Origin: JANRKB01 sp033763695
GTDB taxonomy: Bacteria; Planctomycetota; Phycisphaerae; Phycisphaerales; UBA1924
DNA length: 64,000 nucleotides
Assembly: GCA_033763695.1 (NCBI GenBank)
Contig: JANRKB010000056.1
Coordinates: forward strand, 1-64,000
Direction of reading: 5' to 3'
The notes under the pieces were generated by a model, which saw nothing but the letters and a program-made list of their open reading frames with translations, was not told where the DNA came from and did not search any database. The translations under genes were made by a program, and so were the position numbers. Every line of letters begins with the position of its first letter. The first letter of the stretch is position 1. Positions 32,415 through 40,430 of this stretch are shown piece after piece.

Positions 32415-33440
32415 TCAGCAGCCGGCCTCAAAGCGCAAGACGAAGGCGTCAAAGTCTTCGAACGTGATGAAGCCGTCCGCGTCAAAATCCGCCCGCGGCT
32501 CACCAGATTCAAAGGCATCGACGAACGCGTCGAAGTCGCCAAACTCAAGGAAACCATCGCACGTGAAGTCGGATGGACACACCTTCAGATCGGCGGCCTC
32601 ACTGATGATCACGTTGCACGAACTCGCGGAACTGGTCACGATGCAGTCATACGAACCCGTGCTGATCTCCTGCACGTTGGGCAGCGTGAGCGTTGCAGTC
32701 GCGGCCGACGGATTCTGCGTCGTGTCAATCGCGAGGCCGTCCTTGCGCCACTGATAGGCGTACGGCCCGACGCCGCGACTTGCGGTGACCGCGAACGACA
32801 CGGTATCGCCGGGGCATGTGCCAAGTCCCTGCGGCGGCGTCACCAGGAACGACGCGAGCACGACATTGTCGATTCGGGCGTTGTCGATGCTGACGCTGAA
32901 CTCAGCCCGCACGCGAATCGCAGTCAGGTTGGCAAGTACTGCCTCGATCTCGGCTCGTGTGGCGGCGGCACCGCTGATCGAGTTCTTGCGCCATCCCGCG
33001 CCCTCGGCGATGGTGACGATGCGACTGATCCAGGCATTCGCGGCAGGCTCGGGCAGATCCTGAACCAGCGTCAATCCGCCGCCGACGAGCACGACGTCGG
33101 GTTCGCTTGAGCCGCTTGTGCTGGTGTGCGAGGTGAAGAAATCCCACGCGAGGATGCCGCCGTACATGCACGAGCGATCGCCGAGGAACGCCGGGCCAGC
33201 GGTGAAGCCCCAGTAACCACCCTGCCCGGCGTCGTCAGCGCGAACACAGCCCTTGGGATTGCCCGCGCCCGCATCCCAACGCACGTTCTTGCCATCGTTG
33301 TAGAAACCCCAGCCGTTGGCGCTGCCGGACTCAAACCGCTCGACGATCATCGTCTGGGCGTGCGCGGCTCCCGCGACTGCCATGCTCATGACAACGAGAG
33401 CGCGGCACAGTTTCACAGTGGTCATCGATCGAGTACCCAT
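32415..33440 (-). CDS. Secreted protein with laminin-B-like and Ig-like regions and GC-type dockerin tail
   Basis: The 341-residue protein has a signal peptide (LVVMSMAVAGAAHAQ). Residues about 30-190 contain FESGSANGWGFYND and a WGFTAGPAFLGDRS segment, and resemble laminin-B/discoidin-like beta sandwiches. An Ig-like region follows, around CPGDTVSFAVTASRGVGPYAYQWRK. The C-terminus is CDGFLEFGDFDAFVDAFESG followed by FDADGFITFEDFDAF and ends GC, the paired dockerin form. The ATG at 33440 has a GGAGG site. Attachment to a cell-surface partner is likely, with unknown role. Confidence 0.78.
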   Translation of the reverse strand: MGTRSMTTVKLCRALVVMSMAVAGAAHAQTMIVERFESGSANGWGFYNDGKNVRWDAGAGNPKGCVRADDAGQGGYWGFTAGPAFLGDRSCMYGGILAWDFFTSHTSTSGSSEPDVVLVGGGLTLVQDLPEPAANAWISRIVTIAEGAGWRKNSISGAAATRAEIEAVLANLTAIRVRAEFSVSIDNARIDNVVLASFLVTPPQGLGTCPGDTVSFAVTASRGVGPYAYQWRKDGLAIDTTQNPSAATATLTLPNVQEISTGSYDCIVTSSASSCNVIISEAADLKVCPSDFTCDGFLEFGDFDAFVDAFESGEPRADFDADGFITFEDFDAFVLRFEAGC

Positions 33441-33573
33441 GATCCCCTCCGCCTCGGTGCGAATGCACCGGAGTCACATGAGACTAACCCAGCGCGCCGC
33501 GCGCACCAAGCCCAAAATCAGCGGCGTGCGTCGCAACTGCTCTGGGTCGGATTCTGGGAATCGCGCACCAAGC

Positions 33574-33599
33574 AAAAACCACGGGTTCAGCCCGTGGTT
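33574..33599 (-). terminator. Intrinsic terminator after the amidase gene
   Basis: On the minus strand, AACCACGGG pairs with CCCGTGGTT around five bases and is followed by TTTTT. It lies 27 bases beyond the amidase stop. Confidence 0.85.
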
Positions 33600-33626
33600 C
33601 TCTTCGGACCGTGCAATGAAACTGTG

Positions 33627-34301
33627 TTACTTGCCGGCGAGGCGTTCGCGGAACTGGGCCGCGGGGAAGAAACGGCCCGGCGAGGTCGTCGGGGCGATCT
33701 GCGAGTGCAGCTTGACGCTGTCGCGGGGGATATCAAGCTCATCGCACAGGGCGTCGACGAGCTGCATCAGGCGGCGGACCTGGGCATCAGTGAAGGTGCC
33801 GCGATCGCCGTTGCCCACCAGGCAGATGCCCAGCGTGTTGTTGTTGTACCAGTCGGCTTCCTTACCGGCCGAGTGAGCACCGGGGAGCTGCTGCACCCAG
33901 CGATAGCCGACGTGCAGTTCGCCGTCGTCCAGGCCGTTGCCGTTGCCGATCACGAAGTGATAGCCCAGGCCCTTGAGCTTCATCTGGCGGGCCTGCTGCT
34001 CGAGGCTGTCAGCGGTGGCGTAGGGCGAGCCGGTGTGATGGATGACGATGCCCTTCCAGCGGTTCTTCTTGATATCCGCGGGGAGCTTGAAGACCGACTC
34101 GAGCGAGGACGGGCCGGCCGACGCGACGAGCGCGGGCAGCGTGACGCCGTCGGCACGGGTGCCGGGGGTCGAGTCGAGCAGATACATGAGGCCGCCGATG
34201 CCGGTCATGGTGGCGAGCAGGGAGAGCCAGACGTTGCGGGCGCGCTGCATCTGCTGCGCGTCGCGCTTGGCGGTCTTCGACTTGCTCGATCCTTTGCCCA
34301 T
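33627..34301 (-). CDS. N-acetylmuramoyl-L-alanine amidase (amidase_2 / AmpD-like)
   Basis: Amidases of this fold cut the lactyl-L-alanine bond of peptidoglycan. The 224-residue protein has a short N-terminal basic stretch and a hydrophobic segment (VWLSLLATMTGIGGLMYLL, residues about 24-42), so it may be anchored in the membrane. The zinc-binding set is present: IHHTGSP (first His), a mid-domain YHFVIGNGNG with a histidine, and LHSQIAPTTSPGRFF with the last His and the threonine-serine-proline-glycine stretch. The ATG at 34301 was chosen because a purine-rich AGGTGG lies upstream. No other peptidoglycan gene is adjacent. Confidence 0.82.
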   Translation of the reverse strand: MGKGSSKSKTAKRDAQQMQRARNVWLSLLATMTGIGGLMYLLDSTPGTRADGVTLPALVASAGPSSLESVFKLPADIKKNRWKGIVIHHTGSPYATADSLEQQARQMKLKGLGYHFVIGNGNGLDDGELHVGYRWVQQLPGAHSAGKEADWYNNNTLGICLVGNGDRGTFTDAQVRRLMQLVDALCDELDIPRDSVKLHSQIAPTTSPGRFFPAAQFRERLAGK

Positions 34302-34635
34302 GACCACCACCTGTTCCGTGCAGCGTGCTGCGTAAGGCCGTCGTGTCGCGCGAATCCTTTCGCACGGGCGGGAGCGTCTCCCGCGTCTACACACATCTGC
34401 ATCGACCTGCGCGCGGCTGGTTATTGAGGATTGCGCGCAGAATTCTTCGGACTCATTCTAAAGGCGCTGAACGCCGCAAAGACAGCCAATCTTGCCCAAT
34501 CCGCCCGATTGTGCATCACCTGTGGAACGATAACCCGCGCGGACGATCCGTCTGTGATGCCGCGCCCCATATCTCGCACGCCACCACGCGCGAGGCACAA
34601 GATGCAGAGAGACCGCTCACGCAAAAGTGTGCGCG

Positions 34636-34682
34636 GCGAAGGCACGAGGCACTTGGCACTGGGCACGCGGCGAAGGCATCGA
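34636..34682. repeat. Degenerate GGCACTG/GGCACGA tract
   Basis: GGCACGA, GGCACTT, GGCACTG, GGCACGC and GGCATCG units follow a 7-base rhythm. Confidence 0.6.
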
Positions 34683-34700
34683 GCCGCAAGCCGGCCAAAA

Positions 34701-34878
34701 TCAAACCTGATCGGCGTACGTTCGGAAGGTCGAGCGGAAGGGCCGCGGCTCGAGGCCCAAGTGCTCGCGCACCTTATGGGGCTCGGCCACCGAATCCTGC
34801 GCGCCCATCAGGGCCATGCCCTCATCGAACGGCCGCAACGCGCCCCGCCCCCTGAAGCCAGCGATCTTCACCTGACCG
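34701..34878 (-). pseudogene. Duplicated 3' end of the NDUFA9-like reductase gene
   Basis: Reading on the minus strand, the segment encodes GMALMGAQDSVAEPHKVREH and ends in RTYADQV plus a stop codon, matching the last about 45 residues of the intact gene at 37242. By eye there are about six base differences in the first 130 bases, then the match fades. There is no start, and the piece lies on the other side of the repeat-protein gene, 2.5 kb away in the same orientation. It is most simply a leftover of a duplication that bracketed that gene. How it arose is not shown. Confidence 0.8.
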
Positions 34879-34976
34879 GTGATCCTGTCGCCCGCTCTCG
34901 CAGCGCTGCTGACGTTGACGGGCCAACGCCGTCGAGCCCACCGTGCCCGCTTCCGACGCTTTGGACACAGATTTCA

Positions 34977-35005
34977 TTGCACTGCGGGATTCCATCCTGT
35001 ACGGT
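34977..35005 (+). promoter_or_regulatory. Possible promoter of the repeat-protein gene
   Basis: TTGCAC and TACGGT are separated by 17 bases and lie about 68 bases before the ATG at 35073. The match to sigma-70 hexamers is weak. Confidence 0.25.
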
Positions 35006-35072
35006 GTCAACTCGTCATGTGCGGACGGCTAGGCGCGTCTGCGCACACGCGAACGCGAGAAGGGGGAGACAC

Positions 35073-37196
35073 ATGAGTCTGAAGGTCTTTGTTGGCTTGG
35101 CCTCCGCTGCACTTGTGCTCGCGCTCACGGCCGAAACCCACGCCCAGTGGAGCGTCTCCAACCTGCATCCCTCCGGAGCAAGCGCCTCGTATGCGTCAGC
35201 CGTAAGTGGCTCGCAGCAGGCCGGCTATGTCCGCGTCGCCAACGTCGATCGAGCAGCCCTATGGGGCGGCACCGGGTCATCGCTGGTTGACCTGCACCCG
35301 GCAGGCGCGACGCATTCGCAAGTTGTTGTGACCTTCGGCCCACAGCAAGTGGGGTGGACCGCTATTGGTGGAATCACGCGTGCAAGCCGATGGACTGGCA
35401 CATCATCGTCGTGGACAGACCTTCATCCGGCCGCAGCCACAGAATCGCGCGCCTGGGGTGCGACAGAAACGCAGCAGGTCGGCTCGGTCACATTGAGCGG
35501 CGTGACCCGTGCCAGCCTTTGGAGCGGCAGCGCCGCCTCGCGGGTTGACCTGCACCCCGCAGGTGCGACCCTCTCAGAGGCCATCACCGCGAGTGGGTCT
35601 CGACAAGCTGGCTACGCCATCATCGCTGGCATCAATCGCGCCAGCCTCTGGAACGGCACCGCCGCATCACGAGTGGACTTGCACCCGACCGGCACGGCAG
35701 CGTCGGCGGTTTTCGGCATGAACGAATCCCAGCAGGTCGGGGTCGCCTCGGTCGGCGGCGTTACCCATGCCGCCGTGTGGAGCGGCACAGCCGCCTCGTG
35801 GCTTGACCTGCACCCCGCAGGTGCCACGGACGTCTCAATCGCGTACGCCACAAATGGACTGCAGCAGGTCGGGCTCGCCTATGTCGGCGGCACCTCGCGT
35901 GCCAGCCTCTGGACCGGAACCGCGGCATCGTGGGTCGATCTCAGCGCGTTCCTTCCTCTCGCGTTTTCATCGAGTCGAGCGACAGGTATTTCCTTCGACG
36001 GAATCAAGACAGTGATCAGCGGGTGGGGATACAACGCACTGACCAACCGAGACGAGGCGGTGATGTGGATACAGAATGGCACCACGGTCACCGCCACAAC
36101 CCTCAATCCCCCCGGGGCGACGGCATCCCGTGCTTTGGCGGTGAGAGGCGCGCAACAAGCCGGCTGGGCCACCATCTCAGGCGCGGATCACGCCGGGTTC
36201 TGGGTTGGCGACGCCTCAACGTGGGTCGATCTGCATCCGAGCGGCGCGACAGCGTCTCGGGCAAACGCGACAAGCGGCCCGCAGCAAGCCGGTTGGACAA
36301 CCATCGCCGGAGAGACCCGCGCCAGCATCTGGGCGGGCACCGCGTCTTCGCGCCTTGATCTGCATCCCACCGGCGCCACTCAATCAGAGGTGTTGTCGAC
36401 AACCGGCACGCAACAAGCAGGCTGGGCGAGAATCTCCGGCGTGAGTCGCGCCGGATTGTGGAGCGGAACCAAGGCCTCGTGGGTCGATCTGCATCCCGCG
36501 GCCGCGTTCTCGTCCTTTGTTCTCAGCACCAACGGCACGCAACAGGTCGGTTACGCGCTTGTTTCCGCGCTCTTCCACGCGTCTCTTTGGACCGGCACCA
36601 AGGCATCCTGGGTCGATCTGAATCCCGCCGGAGCCAGTTCATCGTTCGCCTATTCCACTTCTGGCGGTCAACAAGTTGGCTATGCCGTCACCGCTGGCGC
36701 GGTCAATCGCGCAAGTCTTTGGCGTGGCACGGCGGCATCGTGGATCGACCTTCATCCCGCCGGCGCGACATCGTCCGTTGCCAAGGCGACCGACGGGTCG
36801 CGCCAGGTGGGCTACGCCACCGTGAATGGTGTTACGAGGGCGTGCCTTTGGAGCGGCAGCGCCGCGTCCTCGGTGGATCTTCACGCATTCCTGCCGAACA
36901 CGTACACGCAAAGCTACGCCGAGGCCATCTCAAGCGACGGCACCAACACCTCCATCGCTGGATGCGGCTACAACGCACTTTCGGCACGCGAAGAAGCGCT
37001 GACCTGGACGCTCCGCCCGGGAGCACCCACATGTTCCGCCGACTTCAACGGCGACGGCTTCATTGACTTCAGCGACTTTGATGCGTTCGTCGTGGCCTTT
37101 GAAGCCGGACTGCCCTCCTCCGACTTCAACGGCGACGGATTTCTTGACTTCTATGACTTCGACGCGTTTGTCAGTGCGTTTGAAGCAGGATGCTGA
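35073..37196 (+). CDS. Secreted HAF-like repeat protein with GC-type dockerin tail
   Basis: The 707-residue protein has a signal peptide (LASAALVLALTAETHAQ). About twelve tandem repeats of about 42 residues follow. Each contains DLHPAGAT, a Q-Q-V/A-G-Y/W turn and R-A-S-L-W followed by G-T-A-A-S. Two DL.AFLP variants interrupt the series, near residues 290 and 610. The turn pattern resembles HAF/VCBS-type beta-propeller blades, so a propeller-like surface protein is likely. The C-terminus has DFNGDGFIDFSDFDAF and DFNGDGFLDFYDFDAF and ends GC. The ATG at 35073 has an AGGGGGAG ribosome site. It is flanked by direct duplicates of the 3' end of the downstream reductase gene, on both sides. Confidence 0.8.
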   Translation: MSLKVFVGLASAALVLALTAETHAQWSVSNLHPSGASASYASAVSGSQQAGYVRVANVDRAALWGGTGSSLVDLHPAGATHSQVVVTFGPQQVGWTAIGGITRASRWTGTSSSWTDLHPAAATESRAWGATETQQVGSVTLSGVTRASLWSGSAASRVDLHPAGATLSEAITASGSRQAGYAIIAGINRASLWNGTAASRVDLHPTGTAASAVFGMNESQQVGVASVGGVTHAAVWSGTAASWLDLHPAGATDVSIAYATNGLQQVGLAYVGGTSRASLWTGTAASWVDLSAFLPLAFSSSRATGISFDGIKTVISGWGYNALTNRDEAVMWIQNGTTVTATTLNPPGATASRALAVRGAQQAGWATISGADHAGFWVGDASTWVDLHPSGATASRANATSGPQQAGWTTIAGETRASIWAGTASSRLDLHPTGATQSEVLSTTGTQQAGWARISGVSRAGLWSGTKASWVDLHPAAAFSSFVLSTNGTQQVGYALVSALFHASLWTGTKASWVDLNPAGASSSFAYSTSGGQQVGYAVTAGAVNRASLWRGTAASWIDLHPAGATSSVAKATDGSRQVGYATVNGVTRACLWSGSAASSVDLHAFLPNTYTQSYAEAISSDGTNTSIAGCGYNALSAREEALTWTLRPGAPTCSADFNGDGFIDFSDFDAFVVAFEAGLPSSDFNGDGFLDFYDFDAFVSAFEAGC

Positions 37197-37241
37197 CCAC
37201 GGCCGGACGCGGCGTCTGTCGCCACCAGCCGGCTTCCAATA

Positions 37242-38246
37242 TCACACCTGATCGGCGTACGTTCGGAAGGTCGAGCGGAAGGGCCGCGGCTCGAGGCCCA
37301 AGTGCTCGCGCACCTTATGGGTCTCGGCCACCGAATCCTGCGCGCCCATCAGCGCCATGCCCTCGTCAAACGGCAGCAACGCGCCCAACCCGACGAACCC
37401 TGCGATCTTGGCCTGGATCGCCGCGAGGGCGCCCGGGATGCCGAAGGTGTGCAGGTGGCGATTGCCGCCGGGCAGATGGTCACGCATGTACCGCAGCAGC
37501 TGCGGCCATGACAACTTCTCGGCCCCGGCGAGGTTGTACGTCTCGCCGATGGCGCTCGGGCGAACCAGTGCATTCACGAACGCGGTGGCGACGTCTTCGA
37601 CGTAGACCGGCTGAACGAACGGGTCGTGCGGGTTCACGCCGCCCAGCGGCACGCGCTTGTCTTCGACGCCGTGGGTGAAGTACGGGATGAAGATCCAGGG
37701 CTGCTCCTGCCCGCTGACCCAGCCCTTGGCGATCTGCATGAACTCGCCCTGCGGCCCGTGAATCAGGCTCGGACGGAAGATCGTCCACTGCACGCCGCTG
37801 GCGCGCACCAGTTCCTCGGCTTGCCACTTGGTGCGCTGGTAGTCGCAGACGCCGGCTTCGCTGACGTTGAGCGCGGACATGTGGAGGAAGCGGGTGATGC
37901 CGCGGGCCTTGGCGGCGGCGAGGGCGTGACGCGTCGCCTCCACATGCAGCCGCTGGAAGGTGACGCCGCCAGACTTCTCGCGGAGGATCCCGATGAGGTG
38001 GATGATGGCCGTGCACCCCTCGGCGGCCTGGGTCAGTTCGCCCTCGACCAGCGCGTCGCCTTCGAGGATGGTGAGGCGGGTGGGATCGGCCTTGGGCAGC
38101 ACGCGACGGGCGAAGGCGGCGTCGAGGCAGTGGGCCTTGACGCGATGGCCGCGGCTGAGCAGTTCACGCACGATCTCGCGCCCGACAAAGCCGGAAGCGC
38201 CGGTGACGAGGACGGTGTAGGTGTGGGCAGAGGTGTCGGTGGGCAT
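37242..38246 (-). CDS. NAD(P)-binding reductase, complex I NDUFA9-like family
   Basis: The 334-residue protein is an atypical short-chain dehydrogenase. The nucleotide-binding VTGASGFVGREIVRELLSRG opens it. IIHLIGILREKSGGVTFQRL and the Tyr/Lys pair of YQRTKWQAEELV are in the middle. FRPSLIHGPQGEFMQ and FVQPVYVEDVATAFVNAL also match the NDUFA9/NmrA-like family. These proteins bind NADPH, and some may help quinone-linked complexes; the substrate is unknown. The ATG at 38246 has a GGAG site upstream. The 3' end is duplicated at 34701-34878. A three-hairpin element follows upstream at 38328. Confidence 0.8.
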   Translation of the reverse strand: MPTDTSAHTYTVLVTGASGFVGREIVRELLSRGHRVKAHCLDAAFARRVLPKADPTRLTILEGDALVEGELTQAAEGCTAIIHLIGILREKSGGVTFQRLHVEATRHALAAAKARGITRFLHMSALNVSEAGVCDYQRTKWQAEELVRASGVQWTIFRPSLIHGPQGEFMQIAKGWVSGQEQPWIFIPYFTHGVEDKRVPLGGVNPHDPFVQPVYVEDVATAFVNALVRPSAIGETYNLAGAEKLSWPQLLRYMRDHLPGGNRHLHTFGIPGALAAIQAKIAGFVGLGALLPFDEGMALMGAQDSVAETHKVREHLGLEPRPFRSTFRTYADQV

Positions 38247-38327
38247 GCGTGAGACTCCAAGGAGCGGAAGACGGTTGCCGAGAGATGAGGATACGCGAGG
38301 GCGGGCGGGCAAGGCGCGGCGATTGCC

Positions 38328-38423
38328 GCACCGCTGCGCGGTGCAGGGCTTGGGGAGGGCGTCGGACGATGGGTGCGGCTGCGCCGCGACCCATCGCTCT
38401 TCACCTGCACGGCTGCGCCGTGC
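38328..38423. repeat. 96-base three-hairpin element, copy 1
   Basis: The element has three stems: GCACCGC/GCGGTGC (38328-38344), GATGGG.../...CCCATC with one bulge (38368-38395) and GCACGGC/GCCGTGC (38407-38423). It has exactly the same length and spacing as the copy at 49890-49985, and the central stem differs by compensating changes (GATGGG here, GAGGGG there). Confidence 0.9.
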
Positions 38424-38463
38424 CAGAGGGGCACGTTGCGCGGAGCGTCGACTCCTTCGAATA

Positions 38464-39027
38464 TCACACAAACGCCGCGATGATCAGCGTGAGCGCGATG
38501 GTGATGGTGACGCCGAGTTTGGCGACGGTGGCCCACAAGCGGCCGACGGCGGCACCTTTGGCGACCTCGCGCGATTCCTGCCAGGTCTTGCCCACGACGC
38601 CGCGTTCGACCAGCAGCGCGCCACCGGCGGCACCGGCGACAGCGCCGATCAGCGTGCCCAGCAGCGGAATCGGGATGAGCACGGTGCCGACCAGCGCGCC
38701 GCCGACAGAGCCGACGACCGACGCGAGCGCGCCTCGCTTGGATGAACCGGCCTTGGACGCCCCGGCGGCGGAGGCGAGCATCTCGAGGACCTCGCCGAGT
38801 GCCGCGAGGCCGATGCAGACGCCGATGGTCCACCAACTGAACGTGCCGGGCTGCCACCACTGCATGAGCAAGGCGACGAGGATGACGCACCACGCACCGG
38901 GCAGTGTGAGAGCGCTGAGCACCACGCCGACGCACCCGGCGATGAGCATGCCGATACCGACGAGCCAATAGGGGCCGTGGGCACCGAGTGCATTCAGAAA
39001 GTCATGCCAGAGGGCCGCAACATCCAC
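38464..39027 (-). CDS. DUF456-type membrane protein
   Basis: The 187-residue protein has five or so hydrophobic segments. They are WLVGIGMLIAGCVGVVLSAL, LPGAWCVILVALLMQWW, GVCIGLAALGEVLEMLASAA, GSVGGALVGTVLIPIPLLGT and a last helix near ITIALTLIIAAF. The L-P-G-x-W turn and G-x-x-x-E-x-x-E motif are those of the DUF456 family. No function is known. A three-hairpin element lies just beyond its stop. Confidence 0.8.
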   Translation of the reverse strand: MDVAALWHDFLNALGAHGPYWLVGIGMLIAGCVGVVLSALTLPGAWCVILVALLMQWWQPGTFSWWTIGVCIGLAALGEVLEMLASAAGASKAGSSKRGALASVVGSVGGALVGTVLIPIPLLGTLIGAVAGAAGGALLVERGVVGKTWQESREVAKGAAVGRLWATVAKLGVTITIALTLIIAAFV

Positions 39028-39126
39028 AGGAGCGTCTCACGAGCGGCCCGGGCGCAGGCCCCGCGCCGCCAGAAGCGAAGAAGGCATCCGAACACCAACG
39101 CATCCGCCGTCGGCTTCTTCGGATTT

Positions 39127-40029
39127 TTACGGCTTGCCTTCCTCTTCGTCGCGCTTGCGGCGTTCCTCTTCCTCGCGCTTGGCTGCGGCCTGGGCGGCCT
39201 CTTCGGCCTGGCGCTCCAGCTCGGCGGCCCGCTCGGGGAATGCCGTCTTCTCCATGGCGAGGATCCAGTCCTCCACCGGCACATGGCGCAGCAGATCGAT
39301 CTTGAGCTCTTGCCCGGCGAGCGGCTCGAAGCTGCTCTTGAACTTCACAAAGACGAGGAACTTGTCCCACTTGCGCTTGTCGAAGTCCTCGACATTACCG
39401 GGGCGGAATGCCACGCCGCTCGGCAGCGTCAGCGTCTGTGTCGCTTCATCCCAGCGGTACTTGGTCCGCAGCGCGTTGACGAGCACGATGAGGCACCACA
39501 CGCCGCCGCCCCAGCCCACGGCCATGATGAGGTACTGCACCGGGATGTCGTACGAGTTCAGCGGCTTGGGGACGGAGATGGTCTTGCCATCCTCGCCGGC
39601 GGTCCAGCGTGCCGTGAGTTCCTTGGCACGCTCGGTGGGTGATGGGATCGAGGTGTGCTCGGCAGAGAGCATGCCGACGTTCTTGAGCGCGACGAGCCAG
39701 TCGCGGCGGGCGCGGCGGAGCGGGCTGAGCGAGGCTTCGTTGGCTTCGCGCAGTTTGGCGAGTTCGGCGACAGGATCGGCGACGCCGACGGCATCGGTGA
39801 CGCCGGGGGCCGTGGCCTGCTGGAGGTATTGGAGTTCGAGGGCCTCGGCGGCGTCGCGGCCGCGCTTGGGGTAGATCCAGAACGCGTCGGCCATGCCCCA
39901 GAACCCAAACACCAGCAGGACGAGGACGATGATGACCTGCTTGATGAACCAGCCGCGCGGCACGCGACTGATGGCGGGCTCGGCAGCGGCGGCGGTGGTG
40001 GTAGCGGCAGGGTCGGTTGGATCGGACAT
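39127..40029 (-). CDS. Unknown membrane protein with charged coiled-coil tail
   Basis: This 300-residue protein is not recognised. An N-terminal Ala/Pro stretch is followed by a transmembrane helix (VIIVLVLLVFGFWGMADAFW, residues about 32-51). A helical region and a second transmembrane helix (YLIMAVGWGGGVWCLIVLVN) near residue 165 come next. A beta-rich 90-residue cytoplasmic or periplasmic part follows. The last 40 residues are Glu/Lys/Arg-rich (AAAKREEEERRKRDEEEGKP) and would form a coiled coil. It starts 74 bases before a small unknown protein on the same strand. Confidence 0.6.
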   Translation of the reverse strand: MSDPTDPAATTTAAAAEPAISRVPRGWFIKQVIIVLVLLVFGFWGMADAFWIYPKRGRDAAEALELQYLQQATAPGVTDAVGVADPVAELAKLREANEASLSPLRRARRDWLVALKNVGMLSAEHTSIPSPTERAKELTARWTAGEDGKTISVPKPLNSYDIPVQYLIMAVGWGGGVWCLIVLVNALRTKYRWDEATQTLTLPSGVAFRPGNVEDFDKRKWDKFLVFVKFKSSFEPLAGQELKIDLLRHVPVEDWILAMEKTAFPERAAELERQAEEAAQAAAKREEEERRKRDEEEGKP

Positions 40030-40103
40030 AGCTCGGCGCGTTCCTCTCGAGATCGATCATCGGCCGACCGGTCCGCAAACTTGGCCCGGCCTGGGCGGAT
40101 CGT

Positions 40104-40334
40104 TCATAACTTCACGCGGTCCAAGGCGGCCTTCCACCAGGACTCGCAGCGCTGCTTGCCGCCGGGGCGGGAGAGCAGCGGATCAAACCCACCCTCGTCG
40201 ACCCGGCGGACCGGGATGCGGGGTCGATCGACGCCGAGCTCGAAGGCTCGGGTAAGCCAGGCAGAGTGCAGCCGCCGGGCCTCTTCGCCCGCCGACAGCA
40301 CCTTCCGGTGATCCCATCGAAAGACCCAACGCAT
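40104..40334 (-). CDS. Small unknown 76-residue protein
   Basis: The product starts MRWVFRWDHRKVLSAGEEAR and is rich in Arg, Trp and Leu, with no membrane segment. It is upstream of the membrane protein on the same strand, and divergent from kbl. It has no strong ribosome site. It is kept because base use fits coding sequence and it fills its gap neatly. Confidence 0.45.
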   Translation of the reverse strand: MRWVFRWDHRKVLSAGEEARRLHSAWLTRAFELGVDRPRIPVRRVDEGGFDPLLSRPGGKQRCESWWKAALDRVKL

Positions 40335-40430
40335 AGGTAGGGCTAGTGTACCCAAACGCCGCCGGACCCGAGTCCAGCGGTGACTCCGTGTACCGATGTC
40401 CGTTCCGCCGCGCTGCATTGAGAGGTTGCC

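Larger units (their letters stand above)
34302..35072. other. Intergenic region with heptamer tract and NDUFA9-like gene remnant (771 bp)
   Basis: There is no intact gene. The region has AT-rich sequence near 34431-34500, a GGCACTG-like tract (34636-34682), a duplicated reductase 3' end (34701-34878) and a possible promoter for the repeat-protein gene. Each is listed. Confidence 0.6.

Noticed and set aside
34431..35072. An N-terminal extension of the repeat protein from 34431.
   Set aside because: The stretch runs through the reductase remnant and lacks coding character; a signal peptide starts at 35073 after a ribosome site.
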